Origin: Actinomycetospora straminea
GTDB lineage: Bacteria; Actinomycetota; Actinomycetes; Mycobacteriales; Pseudonocardiaceae
Assembly: GCF_028737255.1 (NCBI RefSeq)
Contig: NZ_JAQZAN010000009.1
Span: forward strand, 155,930 to 219,929
Direction: 5' to 3'
Length of the DNA: 64,000 bases
Numbering within the stretch: position 1 is the stretch's first letter; every line of letters begins with the position of its first letter. Below the pieces are notes generated by a model. That model was not told the origin of the DNA. It saw only the letters and a list, made by a program, of their open reading frames with translations, and did no database searches. The position numbers and the translations under genes are program-made. Below, in pieces: positions 8,001 to 16,105 of the stretch.

Positions 8001-9269
8001 TCAGCGCTGGGGCGGGGCCGCGATGCGCTGGATGTCGCCGCCGAGGGCCGCGAGGTTCTCGACGAACAGCGGGTAGCCGCGGTCGATGTGCGCGACGTCC
8101 CACACCTCGGTCTCGCCGTCGGCGCACAGCCCGGCGAGCACGAGCCCGGCGCCCGCGCGGATGTCCGACGCCCACACCGGCGCCGAGGACAGCCGCCGCA
8201 CCCCGCGGACCACGGCGTGGTGGCCGTCGGTACGCGCATCGGCGCCGAGGCGGACCATCTCCTCGACGAACCGGAAGCGCCCCTCGAAGACGTTCTCGGT
8301 GATCATCGACGTGCCCTCGGACACCGCCGAGAGCGCGATCGCCATCGGCTGCAGGTCGGTCGCGAAGCCCGGGTAGGGCAGCGTCACCCAGTCCACCGAG
8401 CGCGGGCGGGCGGCCATGACCACCCGGAACCCGCCGTCGAGCGCGGTGACCTCGGCGCCGGCCTGGCCCAGGCGGTCGAGCACGAGGTCGAGGTGGTGCG
8501 GGTCGACGCCGTTCACGGTGACGTCGCCGCCGGTCATCGCCGTCGCGAAGCCCCAGGTGGCCCCGACGATGCGGTCGCCGATGACCCGGTGCGTGGTCGG
8601 CGTCAGCGGCCCGCCGCCGTGCACGGTCAGCGTCGAGGTCCCGCCGCCCTCGATCTTGGCACCCATCTGCTGGAGCATCGTCACGAGGTCGACGATCTCC
8701 GGCTCGCGCGCGGCGTTGTCGATCACCGTGGTGCCCTCGGCGAACACGGCGGCCATGAGGATGTTCTCGGTGGCCCCGACGCTCGGGAAGTCCAGCCAGA
8801 TCTGCGCGCCGCGCAGCGTCTCCGCCCCCGCGACCACGCAGCCGTGGGAGATCTCGCTCGACGCCCCGAGCAGGCGCAGGCCCGCCTGGTGCATGTCGAG
8901 GGGACGCGAGCCGATCGCGTCGCCACCGGGGAGCGGCACCACCGCGCGGCGGCACCGGGCGACCAGGGGCCCGAGCACGCACACCGAGGCGCGCAGCCGC
9001 GAGACCGAGCGGTAGTCGGCCTCCGGGGTCAGCTCGGCGGGGACGTCGATGGTCACCGTGTCGCCCGCCACCGACACCGCGCAGCCGAGGCTGCGCAGCA
9101 CGTCCGCCATGAGCGGGACGTCGAGGATCTCGGGGCAGTTGGTGATGACCGTCCGGCCCTCGGCGAGCAGCGCCGCCGCCATCAGCTTGAGCACGCTGTT
9201 CTTGGCGCCGACGACGTCGACCGCCCCGGACAGCCGGCCCGAGCCGCGCACCACGAAGTGCTCGTTCAT
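8001..9269 (-). CDS. murA: UDP-N-acetylglucosamine 1-carboxyvinyltransferase
   Basis: A 422-residue MurA, the cytosolic enzyme that transfers enolpyruvate from PEP to UDP-GlcNAc in the first committed step of peptidoglycan synthesis. The N-terminal [12 protein letters not shown] substrate lysine-asparagine motif is present (Lys23, Asn24). The active-site loop reads [14 protein letters not shown], with Asp117 where most bacteria have the fosfomycin-reactive cysteine. Mycobacterial MurA has the same Asp117, and such enzymes are intrinsically insensitive to fosfomycin. Length is normal. It is the last gene before the palindrome terminator and is transcribed in the same direction as the siderophore importer genes 12 bases upstream of its start. 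Confidence 0.97.
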   Translation of the reverse strand: MNEHFVVRGSGRLSGAVDVVGAKNSVLKLMAAALLAEGRTVITNCPEILDVPLMADVLRSLGCAVSVAGDTVTIDVPAELTPEADYRSVSRLRASVCVLGPLVARCRRAVVPLPGGDAIGSRPLDMHQAGLRLLGASSEISHGCVVAGAETLRGAQIWLDFPSVGATENILMAAVFAEGTTVIDNAAREPEIVDLVTMLQQMGAKIEGGGTSTLTVHGGGPLTPTTHRVIGDRIVGATWGFATAMTGGDVTVNGVDPHHLDLVLDRLGQAGAEVTALDGGFRVVMAARPRSVDWVTLPYPGFATDLQPMAIALSAVSEGTSMITENVFEGRFRFVEEMVRLGADARTDGHHAVVRGVRRLSSAPVWASDIRAGAGLVLAGLCADGETEVWDVAHIDRGYPLFVENLAALGGDIQRIAAPPQR

Positions 9270-9281
9270 CGCCGCGAGACG

Positions 9282-10112
9282 CTACCCGTCGGCCCGCACG
9301 ACCCCGTCGGCGGACGCCTCCCGCGACCGCAGCGGGCGGCGCGGGACGACCATCGGCGTCCCTGTCTCGGGGTCGGGCACGACGCGGCAGGCGAGGCCGT
9401 AGACGTCGGTGACGAGCTCCTCGGTGAGCACCTCGGCCGGCGGCCCCTCCGCGGCCACCACGCCACCCGGGCGCAGGGCGATGAGGTGCGTCGCGTAGCG
9501 GGCGGCCTGGTTGAGGTCGTGCAGGACGGCGACGAGCGTGCGCCCGAGGTCGCCGTGCAGGCGCGCGCAGAGCTCGAGGACGTCGACCTGGTGGGCGATG
9601 TCGAGGTACGTCGTCGGCTCGTCGAGCAGCAGGATCGGGGTCTCCTGCGCGAGCGCCATCGCGAGCCAGACCCGCTGGCGCTGCCCGCCGGAGAGCTCGT
9701 CGACCAGGCGGGGCGCGAGGTCGGCGACGTTCGTCAGCGTCATCGCCTCGGCGACCGCGGCCTCGTCGGCGTCCGACCACTGCTTGAGCAGCTGCTGGTG
9801 GGGGTAGCGGCCGCGCGCGACGAGGTCGCCGACGGTGATGCCGCCGGGCGCGGTCGCCGTCTGCGGGAGCAGGCCGAGGCGCCGCGCGACCTCCTTGGAG
9901 CGGTAGCTCGCGATCGACGCGCCGTCGAGCACCACCGCGCCCGCGGTCGGCGCGAGCACGCGCGCCAGGGCCGCGAGCAGCGTGGACTTGCCGCAGGCGT
10001 TGGGTCCGACGATCACGGTGAACGAGTCGTCGGGGATCGCGACCGAGAGGTCGCGCGCCACCGTGCGGCCCTCGTAGCCCAGCGTCACGTCCTGGGCGTG
10101 CAGGCGGGTCAT
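9282..10112 (-). CDS. Ferric-siderophore ABC transporter, ATP-binding protein
   Basis: A 276-residue FepC/FhuC-type ATPase that powers iron-siderophore import. Walker A is GPNACGKST (alanine replaces the more usual glycine), the signature is ELSGGQRQRVWLAMAL, Walker B is ILLLDEPTTYLD, and the switch histidine is in VLHDLNQAARY. The frame is open upstream to 10190; ATG at 10112 gives the canonical beginning TRLHAQDVTLGYEGRTV. It follows the second permease gene with a short gap and completes the importer 12251-9282. Confidence 0.93.
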   Translation of the reverse strand: MTRLHAQDVTLGYEGRTVARDLSVAIPDDSFTVIVGPNACGKSTLLAALARVLAPTAGAVVLDGASIASYRSKEVARRLGLLPQTATAPGGITVGDLVARGRYPHQQLLKQWSDADEAAVAEAMTLTNVADLAPRLVDELSGGQRQRVWLAMALAQETPILLLDEPTTYLDIAHQVDVLELCARLHGDLGRTLVAVLHDLNQAARYATHLIALRPGGVVAAEGPPAEVLTEELVTDVYGLACRVVPDPETGTPMVVPRRPLRSREASADGVVRADG

Positions 10113-10134
10113 GCGGCTCCTGCCGGGTGGACGG

Positions 10135-11202
10135 TCACGTCGGGCTCCGCCGCCACAGGCGCACGAGCAGCGCGACGAGGTAGAGCCCACCGACGAGGCC
10201 GGTGGCGATGCCCACCGGCAGCGGGACGGGCGCGAACAGGCGGGTCACGGCGAGGTCGCTGACGACGAGCAGCGCGGCGCCGACCAGCGCGCTCGGCAGG
10301 AGCACCGGGGTGGCCGCGCGGGTCAGGGACCGGGCGACCTGGGGTGCGGCGAGCGCGAGGAACGGGATCGGCCCGGCGGCGGCCACCGAGGCCGCGGCCA
10401 GCCCGACCGCGCCCAGCAGCAGCAACGTGCGCGTGCGCCCGACGTCGACACCGAGCGCGCCCGCGGGCCGGTCGCCGAGCTCGAGCAGCGCGAGCCGCCG
10501 GGCCCCGCCGAAGAGCACCGGCAGGAGCAGGACGAGCACCACGCCGAGCGCGACGACCTGGGGCCAGCCGCGGTTGCCGAGGTCGCCGAGCAGCCACGTC
10601 TGGGCGTCGACGGCGGTCTGCAGCTGCGCGGTGGTGATCAGCCAGCTGTTCACCGCGAGCAGGGCCGCGCCGATCCCGATGCCGATGAGCACCATCCGCG
10701 GGCCCTGCGTGCCGCGCCCCGCCGCGAGGGCGACGACGAGCAGCGCGGTGACCAGCCCGCCGACCAGGGCGCCGACCGAGGTCCCCAGCGTGCCCGCGCC
10801 GAGCACGATGATCGCGACGAGCGCGCCGGTCGACGCGCCGGTGGTGAAGCCGATGACGTCCGGGCTGCCGAGCACGTTGCGCGAGAGGCTCTGCAGCACC
10901 GCGCCGCTGACCGCCAGCGCCGCGCCCACCCCGATCGCGAGCAGCAGGCGCGGCAGGCGCAGGGTCAGCACGACGAACTCGGTGGCCCGGCTGCCCTGGC
11001 CGACGAGCGTCTCGCCCACCTCGGCGATCGTCAGCGGGAACTCGCCGGTGGTCATCGCGACCACCGCGCCGACGAGCACCACGGCTCCGGCGGCCGCCCC
11101 GACCGCGACCGAGCGGGGGCCGACGCGCACCGACACCCGCCCGCCGGCGAGGCGGAGGAGGCGTCCGGAGACGAGGGGGCTGCCCACCCGCCCGGGGGTC
11201 AC
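10135..11202 (-). CDS. Iron-siderophore ABC transporter permease (FecCD family)
   Basis: A 355-residue inner-membrane permease with about nine to ten hydrophobic segments. Family landmarks are LRLPRLLLAIGVGAALAVSGA, QSLSRNVLGSPDVIGFTTGA, and, near the end, GPIPFLALAAPQVARSL, which is the ATPase-contact loop. GTG at 11202 overlaps the previous permease stop by four bases (GTGA), which indicates translational coupling. It presumably forms a heterodimer with the product of 11199-12251. Confidence 0.92.
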   Translation of the reverse strand: MTPGRVGSPLVSGRLLRLAGGRVSVRVGPRSVAVGAAAGAVVLVGAVVAMTTGEFPLTIAEVGETLVGQGSRATEFVVLTLRLPRLLLAIGVGAALAVSGAVLQSLSRNVLGSPDVIGFTTGASTGALVAIIVLGAGTLGTSVGALVGGLVTALLVVALAAGRGTQGPRMVLIGIGIGAALLAVNSWLITTAQLQTAVDAQTWLLGDLGNRGWPQVVALGVVLVLLLPVLFGGARRLALLELGDRPAGALGVDVGRTRTLLLLGAVGLAAASVAAAGPIPFLALAAPQVARSLTRAATPVLLPSALVGAALLVVSDLAVTRLFAPVPLPVGIATGLVGGLYLVALLVRLWRRSPT

Positions 11203-12251
11203 ACGCCCACCAGCCGGCGCCGGCGACACAGCGCCACGAAGACCGGCACGCCGAGCACCGCGGTCGTGACGCCCACCTGGATCTCGCCGGGCGGGGCGAC
11301 GACGCGCCCGACGACGTCGGCGACGAGCAGCACGATCGCGCCCAGCACCGCGGTGTAGGGCAGCAGCCAGCGGTGGGTGGGCCCGACGACGCCGCGCACG
11401 ACGTGCGGGACGGCGAGGCCGAGGAACGCGATCGGCCCGACGGCGGCGGTCGCGGCGCCCGCCAGGACGGTGACGACGGCGCCGGCGAGCGCCCGGGTGC
11501 GCTCGACGTCGAGGCCCAGTGCCTGGCCGGCGCGGTCGCCGAGGGCGAGCGTGTCGAGCGCGCGGGCCATGGCGACGGCGGCGACGATCCCGATCGCGAG
11601 GAACGGGGCGACCGCCAGCAGGACGTCGAGGCGCCGCCCCGACAGCGAGCCGAGGTTCCAGAACCGGAAGGCGTCGAACGTGCTCGGCGTGAGCACCAGC
11701 GCGGCGTTGACCAGGGCGATGAGCACCGCGGTGACCGCCGAGCCCGCGAGCACCAGGCGCTCGGGCGTGCCCGAGGACCGTCCGGTGGCGCCGAGCACGT
11801 GCACCACGAGCATCGCCAGGGCCGCGCCGACGAGCCCGAACCAGACGTAGCCGGTGATCGTGCCGACGCCGAAGACGCCGATGGCCACGACGACCAGCGC
11901 CGACGCGCCGGCGTTCACCCCCAGCAGGCCCGGGTCGGCCAGCGGGTTGCGCGACAGCCCCTGCATCATCGCGCCGGAGACCCCCAGCGCCGCGCCGACG
12001 GCCAGCGCGAGCAGGCCGCGGGGCACGCGCAGGTCGCGCACGATGGCGGCCTCGGTGCCCGACGTGTCGCCGGCCGTCCCGCCCCACAGCAGCGACCAGG
12101 ACTGCGCGAGCCCGATGTCGCGGGAGCCGATGCCGATGCTGACCAGCAGCACGAGCAGCGCGATGCCGACCAGGGCGAGCAGCCCCACCGCCCGGGCGAC
12201 CGAGCCGGTGCGCGCGACGGGTGACGGCCGCGCCCGCTCCTCCGTCAGCAC
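11199..12251 (-). CDS. Iron-siderophore ABC transporter permease (FecCD family)
   Basis: A 350-residue permease paralogous to the next gene, with LRVPRGLLALAVGAALGVSGA, QGLSRNPLADPGLLGVNAGA and GPIAFLGLAVPHVVRGV. First gene of the minus-strand importer operon. Its start (ATG 12251) faces the substrate-binding lipoprotein gene across about 70 bases that contain an iron-box-like palindrome, so both transcription units are probably repressed by iron-loaded IdeR/DtxR. Confidence 0.92.
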   Translation of the reverse strand: MLTEERARPSPVARTGSVARAVGLLALVGIALLVLLVSIGIGSRDIGLAQSWSLLWGGTAGDTSGTEAAIVRDLRVPRGLLALAVGAALGVSGAMMQGLSRNPLADPGLLGVNAGASALVVVAIGVFGVGTITGYVWFGLVGAALAMLVVHVLGATGRSSGTPERLVLAGSAVTAVLIALVNAALVLTPSTFDAFRFWNLGSLSGRRLDVLLAVAPFLAIGIVAAVAMARALDTLALGDRAGQALGLDVERTRALAGAVVTVLAGAATAAVGPIAFLGLAVPHVVRGVVGPTHRWLLPYTAVLGAIVLLVADVVGRVVAPPGEIQVGVTTAVLGVPVFVALCRRRRLVGV

Positions 12252-12268
12252 CCGTGCAGCCTAACCCG

Positions 12269-12287
12269 TTAGGGTTGCCTACCCTAC
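12269..12287. promoter_or_regulatory. Probable IdeR/DtxR iron box
   Basis: The 19-mer beginning ttagggttgcc and ending taccctac matches the iron-box consensus TTAGGTTAGSCTAACCTAA at about 15 of 19 positions and is close to palindromic. An overlapping ctaacccgttag palindrome lies just upstream at 12261. It sits between divergent importer genes, where an IdeR site is expected. Confidence 0.7.
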
Positions 12288-12322
12288 GAGCTGCCCAACT
12301 TGTCCGACCTCCAGGAGTCCCG

Positions 12323-13327
12323 TTGCGCCGCCTCCTCCTCGCCGCGATCGCAGCGGCCCTGCTCCTCGTGACCGCCTGCGGGGGTGGCTCCGGCGGTGGC
12401 GGTGGCGGTGGTGGGGGCGCCCCGGCCGGCTCGGCCGTCGGCACCGCCTACCCCGCCACGATCGACACCCAGTTCGGCCCGGTCACCGTCGAGGAGCCGC
12501 CGCAGCGGATCGTCGCCCTGGGCTGGTCGGACGCCGAGACCGCGCTGGTCCTGGGCGTGCAGCCCGTCGGCGCGTCGGACTGGCTGGGCTTCGGCGGCAC
12601 CGGCGTCGGCCCCTGGTCGCCGCCGTACCGGACACCGCCGACGATCCTCGGGACGACGCAGCTCGACTACGAGGCCGTCGCCGCCCTGCGTCCCGACCTC
12701 ATCCTCGACACGCGCTCCTCGGGCGACCGGCAGCGCTTCGACACCCTCTCGCGGATCGCGCCGACCGTCGGCCCGCCGCCCGGGCTCGCCGCCGCGTACG
12801 GCACGACCTGGCGCCAGCAGATGGACATGGTGTCCCGCGCGCTGGGCAAGCCCGAGGAGGGCGCGCGCCAGATCGCGGGCCTGGAGGAGAAGTTCCGCGC
12901 GACCACCGCCGCGAACCCCTCGTTCGCCGGCCGGCAGGCGGCCGTCGGCGCCTTCTTCGGCGGCCAGTGGGGCGCCTACGTCCCGGGCGACGCCCGCGTC
13001 GACGTCATGGACGGCCTCGGCTTCCGGACCCCGCCGCAGATCGAGGCGCTCTCCTCGCAGGCCGCCGGGTCGTTCTACGTCAACCTCTCCGGCGAGCAGG
13101 TCGGGCTGCTGTCCTCCGACCTCACGGTCGTCTTCCCGATCGGCGGCAGCGCCGACGCCATCCGCGCCGACCCCGTCCTCTCGCGCACCCCCGCGGCGCA
13201 GGCGGGGCACCTCGTCGTGCTCGACGACCGGACGACGAGCAACGCGTTCTCGTCGGGCTCCGTGCCCGGCACCGCGGCGGCGCTCGACCGTGCCGCTCCC
13301 CTCTTCGCGGGGGCGCTCGCCCGCTGA
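12323..13327 (+). CDS. Iron-siderophore substrate-binding lipoprotein
   Basis: A 334-residue lipoprotein. TTG at 12323 follows CAGGAG with five bases between, and gives a short basic n-region, the hydrophobic run LLLAAIAAALLLVTAC and a lipobox cysteine near residue 19, then a Gly-rich linker. The mature part has the FepB/FecB-type fold: RIVALGWSDAETALVLG at the first strand, DYEAVAALRPDLILDT and the long interdomain helix. It binds the ferric siderophore outside the membrane and hands it to the two divergently encoded permeases. Transcription probably starts beside the iron box. Confidence 0.92.
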   Translation: MRRLLLAAIAAALLLVTACGGGSGGGGGGGGGAPAGSAVGTAYPATIDTQFGPVTVEEPPQRIVALGWSDAETALVLGVQPVGASDWLGFGGTGVGPWSPPYRTPPTILGTTQLDYEAVAALRPDLILDTRSSGDRQRFDTLSRIAPTVGPPPGLAAAYGTTWRQQMDMVSRALGKPEEGARQIAGLEEKFRATTAANPSFAGRQAAVGAFFGGQWGAYVPGDARVDVMDGLGFRTPPQIEALSSQAAGSFYVNLSGEQVGLLSSDLTVVFPIGGSADAIRADPVLSRTPAAQAGHLVVLDDRTTSNAFSSGSVPGTAAALDRAAPLFAGALAR

Positions 13328-13347
13328 CGCTGGCAGGATCTCCGGAC

Positions 13348-14733
13348 GTGAGTGCGCTCCCCGGCTGGCTCGTCGCCGAGATGGCCGGGGTCCCGCCCCG
13401 CGACACCCTCGCCGGGGCGGACGAGCTCGCGGCCGGGGTCGAGCGGCTCGCCGCCGACCACCCGCGGGTCGTCACGCGCCGGCGTGTCGGCACCTCCGGG
13501 CAGGGCGAGCCGCTGACGGCGCTGACGATCGGCGCGGGCAGCACCGCGGACGGCCCGGCTCGTCCCTCGGCCCTGGTCATCGGCCTGCCGCACCCCAACG
13601 AGCCGGTCGGCGGGCTCACCGCCCTGCACCTGGCGCGGCGGCTCGCGCAGGACGACGCGCTGCGCGCGCGGCTCGGGCTCGTCTGGCACGTCGTGCCGTG
13701 CATCGACCCGGACGGGCTGCGCCTCAACGAGGGGTGGCTCGCCGGGCCGTTCACGCGCGAGCACTACGCGCGCCACCTCTACCGGCAGGCGGGGCACGAG
13801 CAGATCGAGTGGAGCTTCCCGCTCGCGCACAAGGACGCCTGGTTCGACGCGGTGCTGCCCGAGACGCTCGCGCTGATGCGGCTGGTGGACGACCACCGCC
13901 CGGTGCTCATGGCCTCGCTGCACAACGCGGAGGTGGGCGGCGTCTACCACTACCTCTCGCGCCCCGAGCCCGCGCTGCACCCGCTGCTGCAGGCGATCCC
14001 GGCGCAGGCAGGCCTCACGCTGCACCGCGGCGAGCCCGAGGCGCCGTGGATCCCGCTGCTCGCCGAGGGCATCTACCGCTCGCTCGACATCCGCGACGCC
14101 TACGACCACCTCGAGGTCACCGGGGAGCAGGGCTCGCTCGTCGGCGGCAACTCCACCGGCGCGTACGCCGCCCGCCACGGGACGTTGACGCTGGTCACCG
14201 AGGTGCCCTACTGGCGCGACGACCGCCTGGGCGACGGGTCGGAGAGCGGGCACGGGCGCTCGGCGCTGCTCGCCGCGGCCGGCGCGGCGGTGCGCGAGCT
14301 CGCCACGGTCCTGCGCGCGACCCTCGACGCCGTCGGCGGCGCGGTGCACGAGTCGCCGTTCGTGCGCGCGACCCGCTTCTTCGCGCCGTTCCTCGCCGGC
14401 AGCGCCGACGACCTCGCCCGCCGCGCCGCCGCAGAACCCGACCGTCCCGCCACCGTCGCCGAGGTGGCCTCGCTGGCCGAGATCACCGACATGTCCCGGC
14501 TGCGCTACGCCGGCATGCTGCTGCGCGCCCTCGACGCCGAGATCGCGCTGGGCAACGTGCGCCCGGCGGTGCGCAGCGCCCGGACCGGGCTCGCCGAGCA
14601 CTTCGCCGCCTGGTGCGCCGAGGCGGCCGGGCGCACGCCCGCCGACACCGTCCCGATCCGCGACCTCGTCGCCGTCCAGGCCGCCGCGGTCCTCGCCGCC
14701 GCGGACCACCTCGCGGCGCCCGATCCTCCCTAG
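13348..14733 (+). CDS. M14-family zinc carboxypeptidase-like protein
   Basis: A 461-residue protein with the M14 metallopeptidase core. The zinc motif HxxE is in GLPHPNEPVGG, a Cys-Ile-Asp-Pro-Asp-Gly segment (PCIDPDGLRLNEGW) corresponds to the substrate-binding region, and a later histidine in LMASLHNAEVGG is the probable third zinc ligand. The glutamate in LTLVTEVPYW is a candidate for the catalytic base. No signal peptide is seen, so it probably acts in the cytosol. The region after residue 310 is a family-specific helical extension. GTG at 13348 lacks a ribosome site, and CAGGAT eight bases upstream could be a -10 box. Confidence 0.8.
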   Translation: MSALPGWLVAEMAGVPPRDTLAGADELAAGVERLAADHPRVVTRRRVGTSGQGEPLTALTIGAGSTADGPARPSALVIGLPHPNEPVGGLTALHLARRLAQDDALRARLGLVWHVVPCIDPDGLRLNEGWLAGPFTREHYARHLYRQAGHEQIEWSFPLAHKDAWFDAVLPETLALMRLVDDHRPVLMASLHNAEVGGVYHYLSRPEPALHPLLQAIPAQAGLTLHRGEPEAPWIPLLAEGIYRSLDIRDAYDHLEVTGEQGSLVGGNSTGAYAARHGTLTLVTEVPYWRDDRLGDGSESGHGRSALLAAAGAAVRELATVLRATLDAVGGAVHESPFVRATRFFAPFLAGSADDLARRAAAEPDRPATVAEVASLAEITDMSRLRYAGMLLRALDAEIALGNVRPAVRSARTGLAEHFAAWCAEAAGRTPADTVPIRDLVAVQAAAVLAAADHLAAPDPP

Positions 14734-14736
14734 ACT
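14731..14736 (+). promoter_or_regulatory. -10 box for a leaderless adenosyltransferase transcript
   Basis: TAGACT, which overlaps the stop codon of the peptidase gene, ends six bases before the GTG at 14743. This is the spacing expected when transcription begins at the start codon. No convincing -35 box was found. Confidence 0.45.
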
Positions 14737-14742
14737 GGCGCC

Positions 14743-15327
14743 GTGGCTGTTCACCTCACCCGGATCTACACGCGCACCGGCGACGACGGGACCACCGGTC
14801 TCTCGGACTTCTCGCGCGTGCCCAAGACCGACCCGCGGCTCTCGGCCTACGCCGACTCCGAGGAGGCGAACGCCGCGATCGGCGTCGCGCTCTCGGTGGG
14901 CGGGCCGCCGGAGGCGATCGTCGCGCCGCTGCGCCAGATCCAGAACGACCTCTTCGACGTCGGCGCGGACCTCGCGACACCGATCGTCGAGAATCCGGAG
15001 TACCCGCCGCTGCGCGTCACCGAGCGCCAGATCGAGCGCCTCGAGGGCTGGTGCGACGAGTTCAACGCCGACCTGCCCAAGCTCGACTCGTTCATCCTGC
15101 CCGGCGGGACCCCGGCCGCCGCGTACCTCCACGTCGCGCGCACCGTGACGCGCCGCGCCGAGCGCAGCACCTGGGCGGTCGTCGCGGCCGACCCCGACCG
15201 CACCAGCCGCCTCCCGGCGCACTACCTGAACCGGCTCTCGGACCTGCTCTTCATCCTCGGCCGGGTCGCGAACCCGGGCGGCGACGTCCTCTGGGTCCCC
15301 GGCGGCCCGGAGGAGCAGCGGGACTGA
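14743..15327 (+). CDS. ATP:cob(I)alamin adenosyltransferase (PduO/MMAB type)
   Basis: A 194-residue adenosyltransferase that attaches the 5'-deoxyadenosyl group of ATP to cob(I)alamin. The ATP-binding N-terminus is YTRTGDDGTTGLSD. The helical bundle motifs are SYADSEEAN-like (SAYADSEEANAAIG), FILPGGTPAAAYLH and ARTVTRRAERSTW, including the conserved R-x-x-x-R-x-x-E-R. The M. tuberculosis homologue (Rv1314c) occupies the same place near murA. Its product is the cofactor of the ethylmalonyl-CoA mutase encoded nearby. The next gene starts five bases after its stop. Confidence 0.93.
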   Translation: MAVHLTRIYTRTGDDGTTGLSDFSRVPKTDPRLSAYADSEEANAAIGVALSVGGPPEAIVAPLRQIQNDLFDVGADLATPIVENPEYPPLRVTERQIERLEGWCDEFNADLPKLDSFILPGGTPAAAYLHVARTVTRRAERSTWAVVAADPDRTSRLPAHYLNRLSDLLFILGRVANPGGDVLWVPGGPEEQRD

Positions 15328-15331
15328 CCCG

Positions 15332-16105
15332 GTGGCGCCGGGGGTGGTCGACGAGCGCTTCGCCGCCGGGCTCGACCCCGCGGTCTGGACGCCGTCCTAC
15401 CTCCCGGCGTGGAGCTCGCGCGCCGCGGCCGCCGCGACGTGGTCGGTCGACCACGAGGGGCTGCACCTCACGATCCCGCCCGAGCAGCCGCTGTGGTGCG
15501 CGGGGGACCACGACCCGCCGCTGCGCGTCTCGGGCGTGCAGTCGGCGAACCGGTCGGGGCCGGTGGGCAGCACCGACGGCCAGCAGCCGTTCCGCCCCGG
15601 CCAGACCGTGCGCGAGGAGCAGCCGACCGTCCTCGGGATCACCCCGGGCGACGGCACCCTGGCCGTCGAGTGCCGCGCGCGGATCGGGCCCTCGGCGATG
15701 TTCTCGGCGTGGCTCATCGGCCTCGAGGACGCCCCCGAGCGCTGCGGCGAGATCTGCCTGGTCGAGGTCTTCGGCGACACCGTGACCGGCGCGCACGCCG
15801 CCGTCGGCTCGGGCATCAAGGCCTTCCGCGACCCGCACCTCGTCGACGACTTCGTCGCCGAGCCCCGCGACCTCGACGTCAGCACCTGGCACACCTACGC
15901 CGCGCACCGCGGCCCCGGGGGCGTCGAGCTGTCGATCGACGGCGTCCCGACCCGCACGCTCTACCAAGCGCCGGACTACCCGATGCAGCTGATGATCGCG
16001 GTGTTCGACTTCCCGGCGCACTCCGCGCACGACCCCGACGACGTGCCGGAGCTCGTGGTGCGCCGGGTGCTGCATCAGCCGTCGGCCGTCCCCTCGCCGC
16101 GGTAG
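15332..16105 (+). CDS. GH16 / concanavalin A-like fold protein with altered catalytic motif
   Basis: A 257-residue protein of the laminarinase/lectin jelly-roll type. It opens VVDERFAAGLDPAVWTPSY, as GH16 domains often do, and has LAVECRARIGPSAMFSAWLIG and STWHTYAAHRGPGGVELSIDG strands. The glycosidase motif ExDxxE appears as EICLVE, keeping both glutamates but with Cys in place of the central Asp. No signal peptide is present, so action on external glucans is doubtful. GTG at 15332 is coupled to the gene before it. Its last 31 bases overlap the convergent gene 16075-17286. Confidence 0.7.
   Translation: MAPGVVDERFAAGLDPAVWTPSYLPAWSSRAAAAATWSVDHEGLHLTIPPEQPLWCAGDHDPPLRVSGVQSANRSGPVGSTDGQQPFRPGQTVREEQPTVLGITPGDGTLAVECRARIGPSAMFSAWLIGLEDAPERCGEICLVEVFGDTVTGAHAAVGSGIKAFRDPHLVDDFVAEPRDLDVSTWHTYAAHRGPGGVELSIDGVPTRTLYQAPDYPMQLMIAVFDFPAHSAHDPDDVPELVVRRVLHQPSAVPSPR

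Noticed and set aside
12384..15785. 1133-codon plus-strand frame
   Set aside because: Runs across the lipoprotein, peptidase and adenosyltransferase genes in a shifted frame; Arg/Ser/Pro-rich with no motifs.
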